Assembly: GCA_022385805.1 (NCBI GenBank)
Contig: MU277673.1
Coordinates: 841,254 to 900,355, forward strand
Source: Pilatotrama ljubarskyi
Taxonomy: Eukaryota > Basidiomycota > Agaricomycetes > Polyporales > Polyporaceae
Length of the DNA: 59,102 nt
Reading direction: 5' to 3'
Below are positions 58,807 through 59,102 of this stretch, piece after piece (position 1 is the first letter of the stretch; each line of letters starts with the position of its first letter). A program made the translations under genes and the position numbers. The notes beneath the pieces were generated by a model, which was given only the letters and a program-made list of their open reading frames with translations, was not told the DNA's origin and did no database searches.

Positions 58807-59102
58807 CCTCCGCAACGGATCGCAAAGTCCCGCGAGAAACCCAGCGTGCAGCCATTGCGCAGAACCCGGTGGATGACCAGGCGTTTGGGGAGCGAAGTCC
58901 TTCGCACCAGCCTGCCCTGAAGATGCCCCCGGCGCTAGGTCCGTGCGTTCGCAGCCGGCTCGACAGCGCGAAGGTCCGGTCCGGGGTCACATGCGTAGCA
59001 CGCCATTTTGGCACCGATGTAAAATACTCGCGCTTCGCAGCGCAGCAACCCAGATTCCATCCCCCCTCTCGAGAGCAGAGATCTCACTGAGCCCTAACTG
59101 CG

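Noticed and set aside
1..59102. tRNA, rRNA, CRISPR array or intact transposon
   Set aside because: No cloverleaf B-box (GGTTCGANTCC) was noticed, no regular repeat-spacer arrays exist and no transposase, integrase or reverse transcriptase motif was seen; a tRNAscan-type search was not possible.

Overview
The window is a stretch of a basidiomycete (Agaricomycetes, probably a wood-decay polypore) nuclear genome. The evidence is many short introns of about 50-60 nt with GT..AG ends, a moderately GC-rich sequence, and a gene set made of ordinary eukaryotic housekeeping genes plus fungal cell-wall enzymes. A cytoplasmic dynein heavy chain that lacks its tail matches the split-dynein arrangement known only from Basidiomycota. 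The order-level placement is inference from overall similarity, for example the GH16 enzyme resembling Phanerochaete laminarinase. All exon models were spliced by hand; for most genes the exon lengths sum to a multiple of three and restore a recognisable protein.

Layout. 0-17 kb is gene-dense housekeeping: a TPR protein (runs off the left edge), MGR2/ROMO1, PEX10, snRNP SmE, the 11-kb dynein motor gene dhc2, and homoserine kinase THR1. 17.5-19 kb holds a secreted low-complexity protein with a CBM19-like cysteine module. 19.2-21.2 kb is nearly empty and ends in a decayed methyltransferase fragment. 22-28.3 kb is a head-to-tail array of four intact AusD-like SAM-dependent methyltransferases with the same five-exon structure. 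28.6-37.4 kb is again dense: p23 co-chaperone WOS2, a small membrane protein, the mitochondrial-fission WD40 protein MDV1, a LARGE-type (GT49) glycosyltransferase and the F1-ATPase assembly factor ATP11. 37-59 kb is sparser: an NAD(P)-binding reductase-like protein, a convergent GH5/GH16 pair, lipoyl synthesis gene LIP2, a peroxisomal SCP2-type thiolase, and three dispersed copies of a short, apparently undescribed serine-rich protein family. The right end has weak gene candidates and a 10-bp CTTCGC-type tandem repeat.

How the genes relate. Several genes serve the mitochondrion (MGR2, MDV1, ATP11, LIP2) or peroxisome (PEX10, SCP2 thiolase), but no operon-like co-regulation is implied. Divergent neighbours share short promoter regions: MGR2/PEX10 (210 bp), SmE/dhc2 (187 bp), WOS2/membrane protein (294 bp), GT49/ATP11 (284 bp). 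The most novel item is the three-member small-protein family with a C-terminal D/E-D-D-N-x-A-W-G motif, each gene having four exons with phase-0 introns. The methyltransferase array with its relic and the stand-alone dynein motor gene come next. No tRNA, rRNA, CRISPR or intact transposon was recognised.
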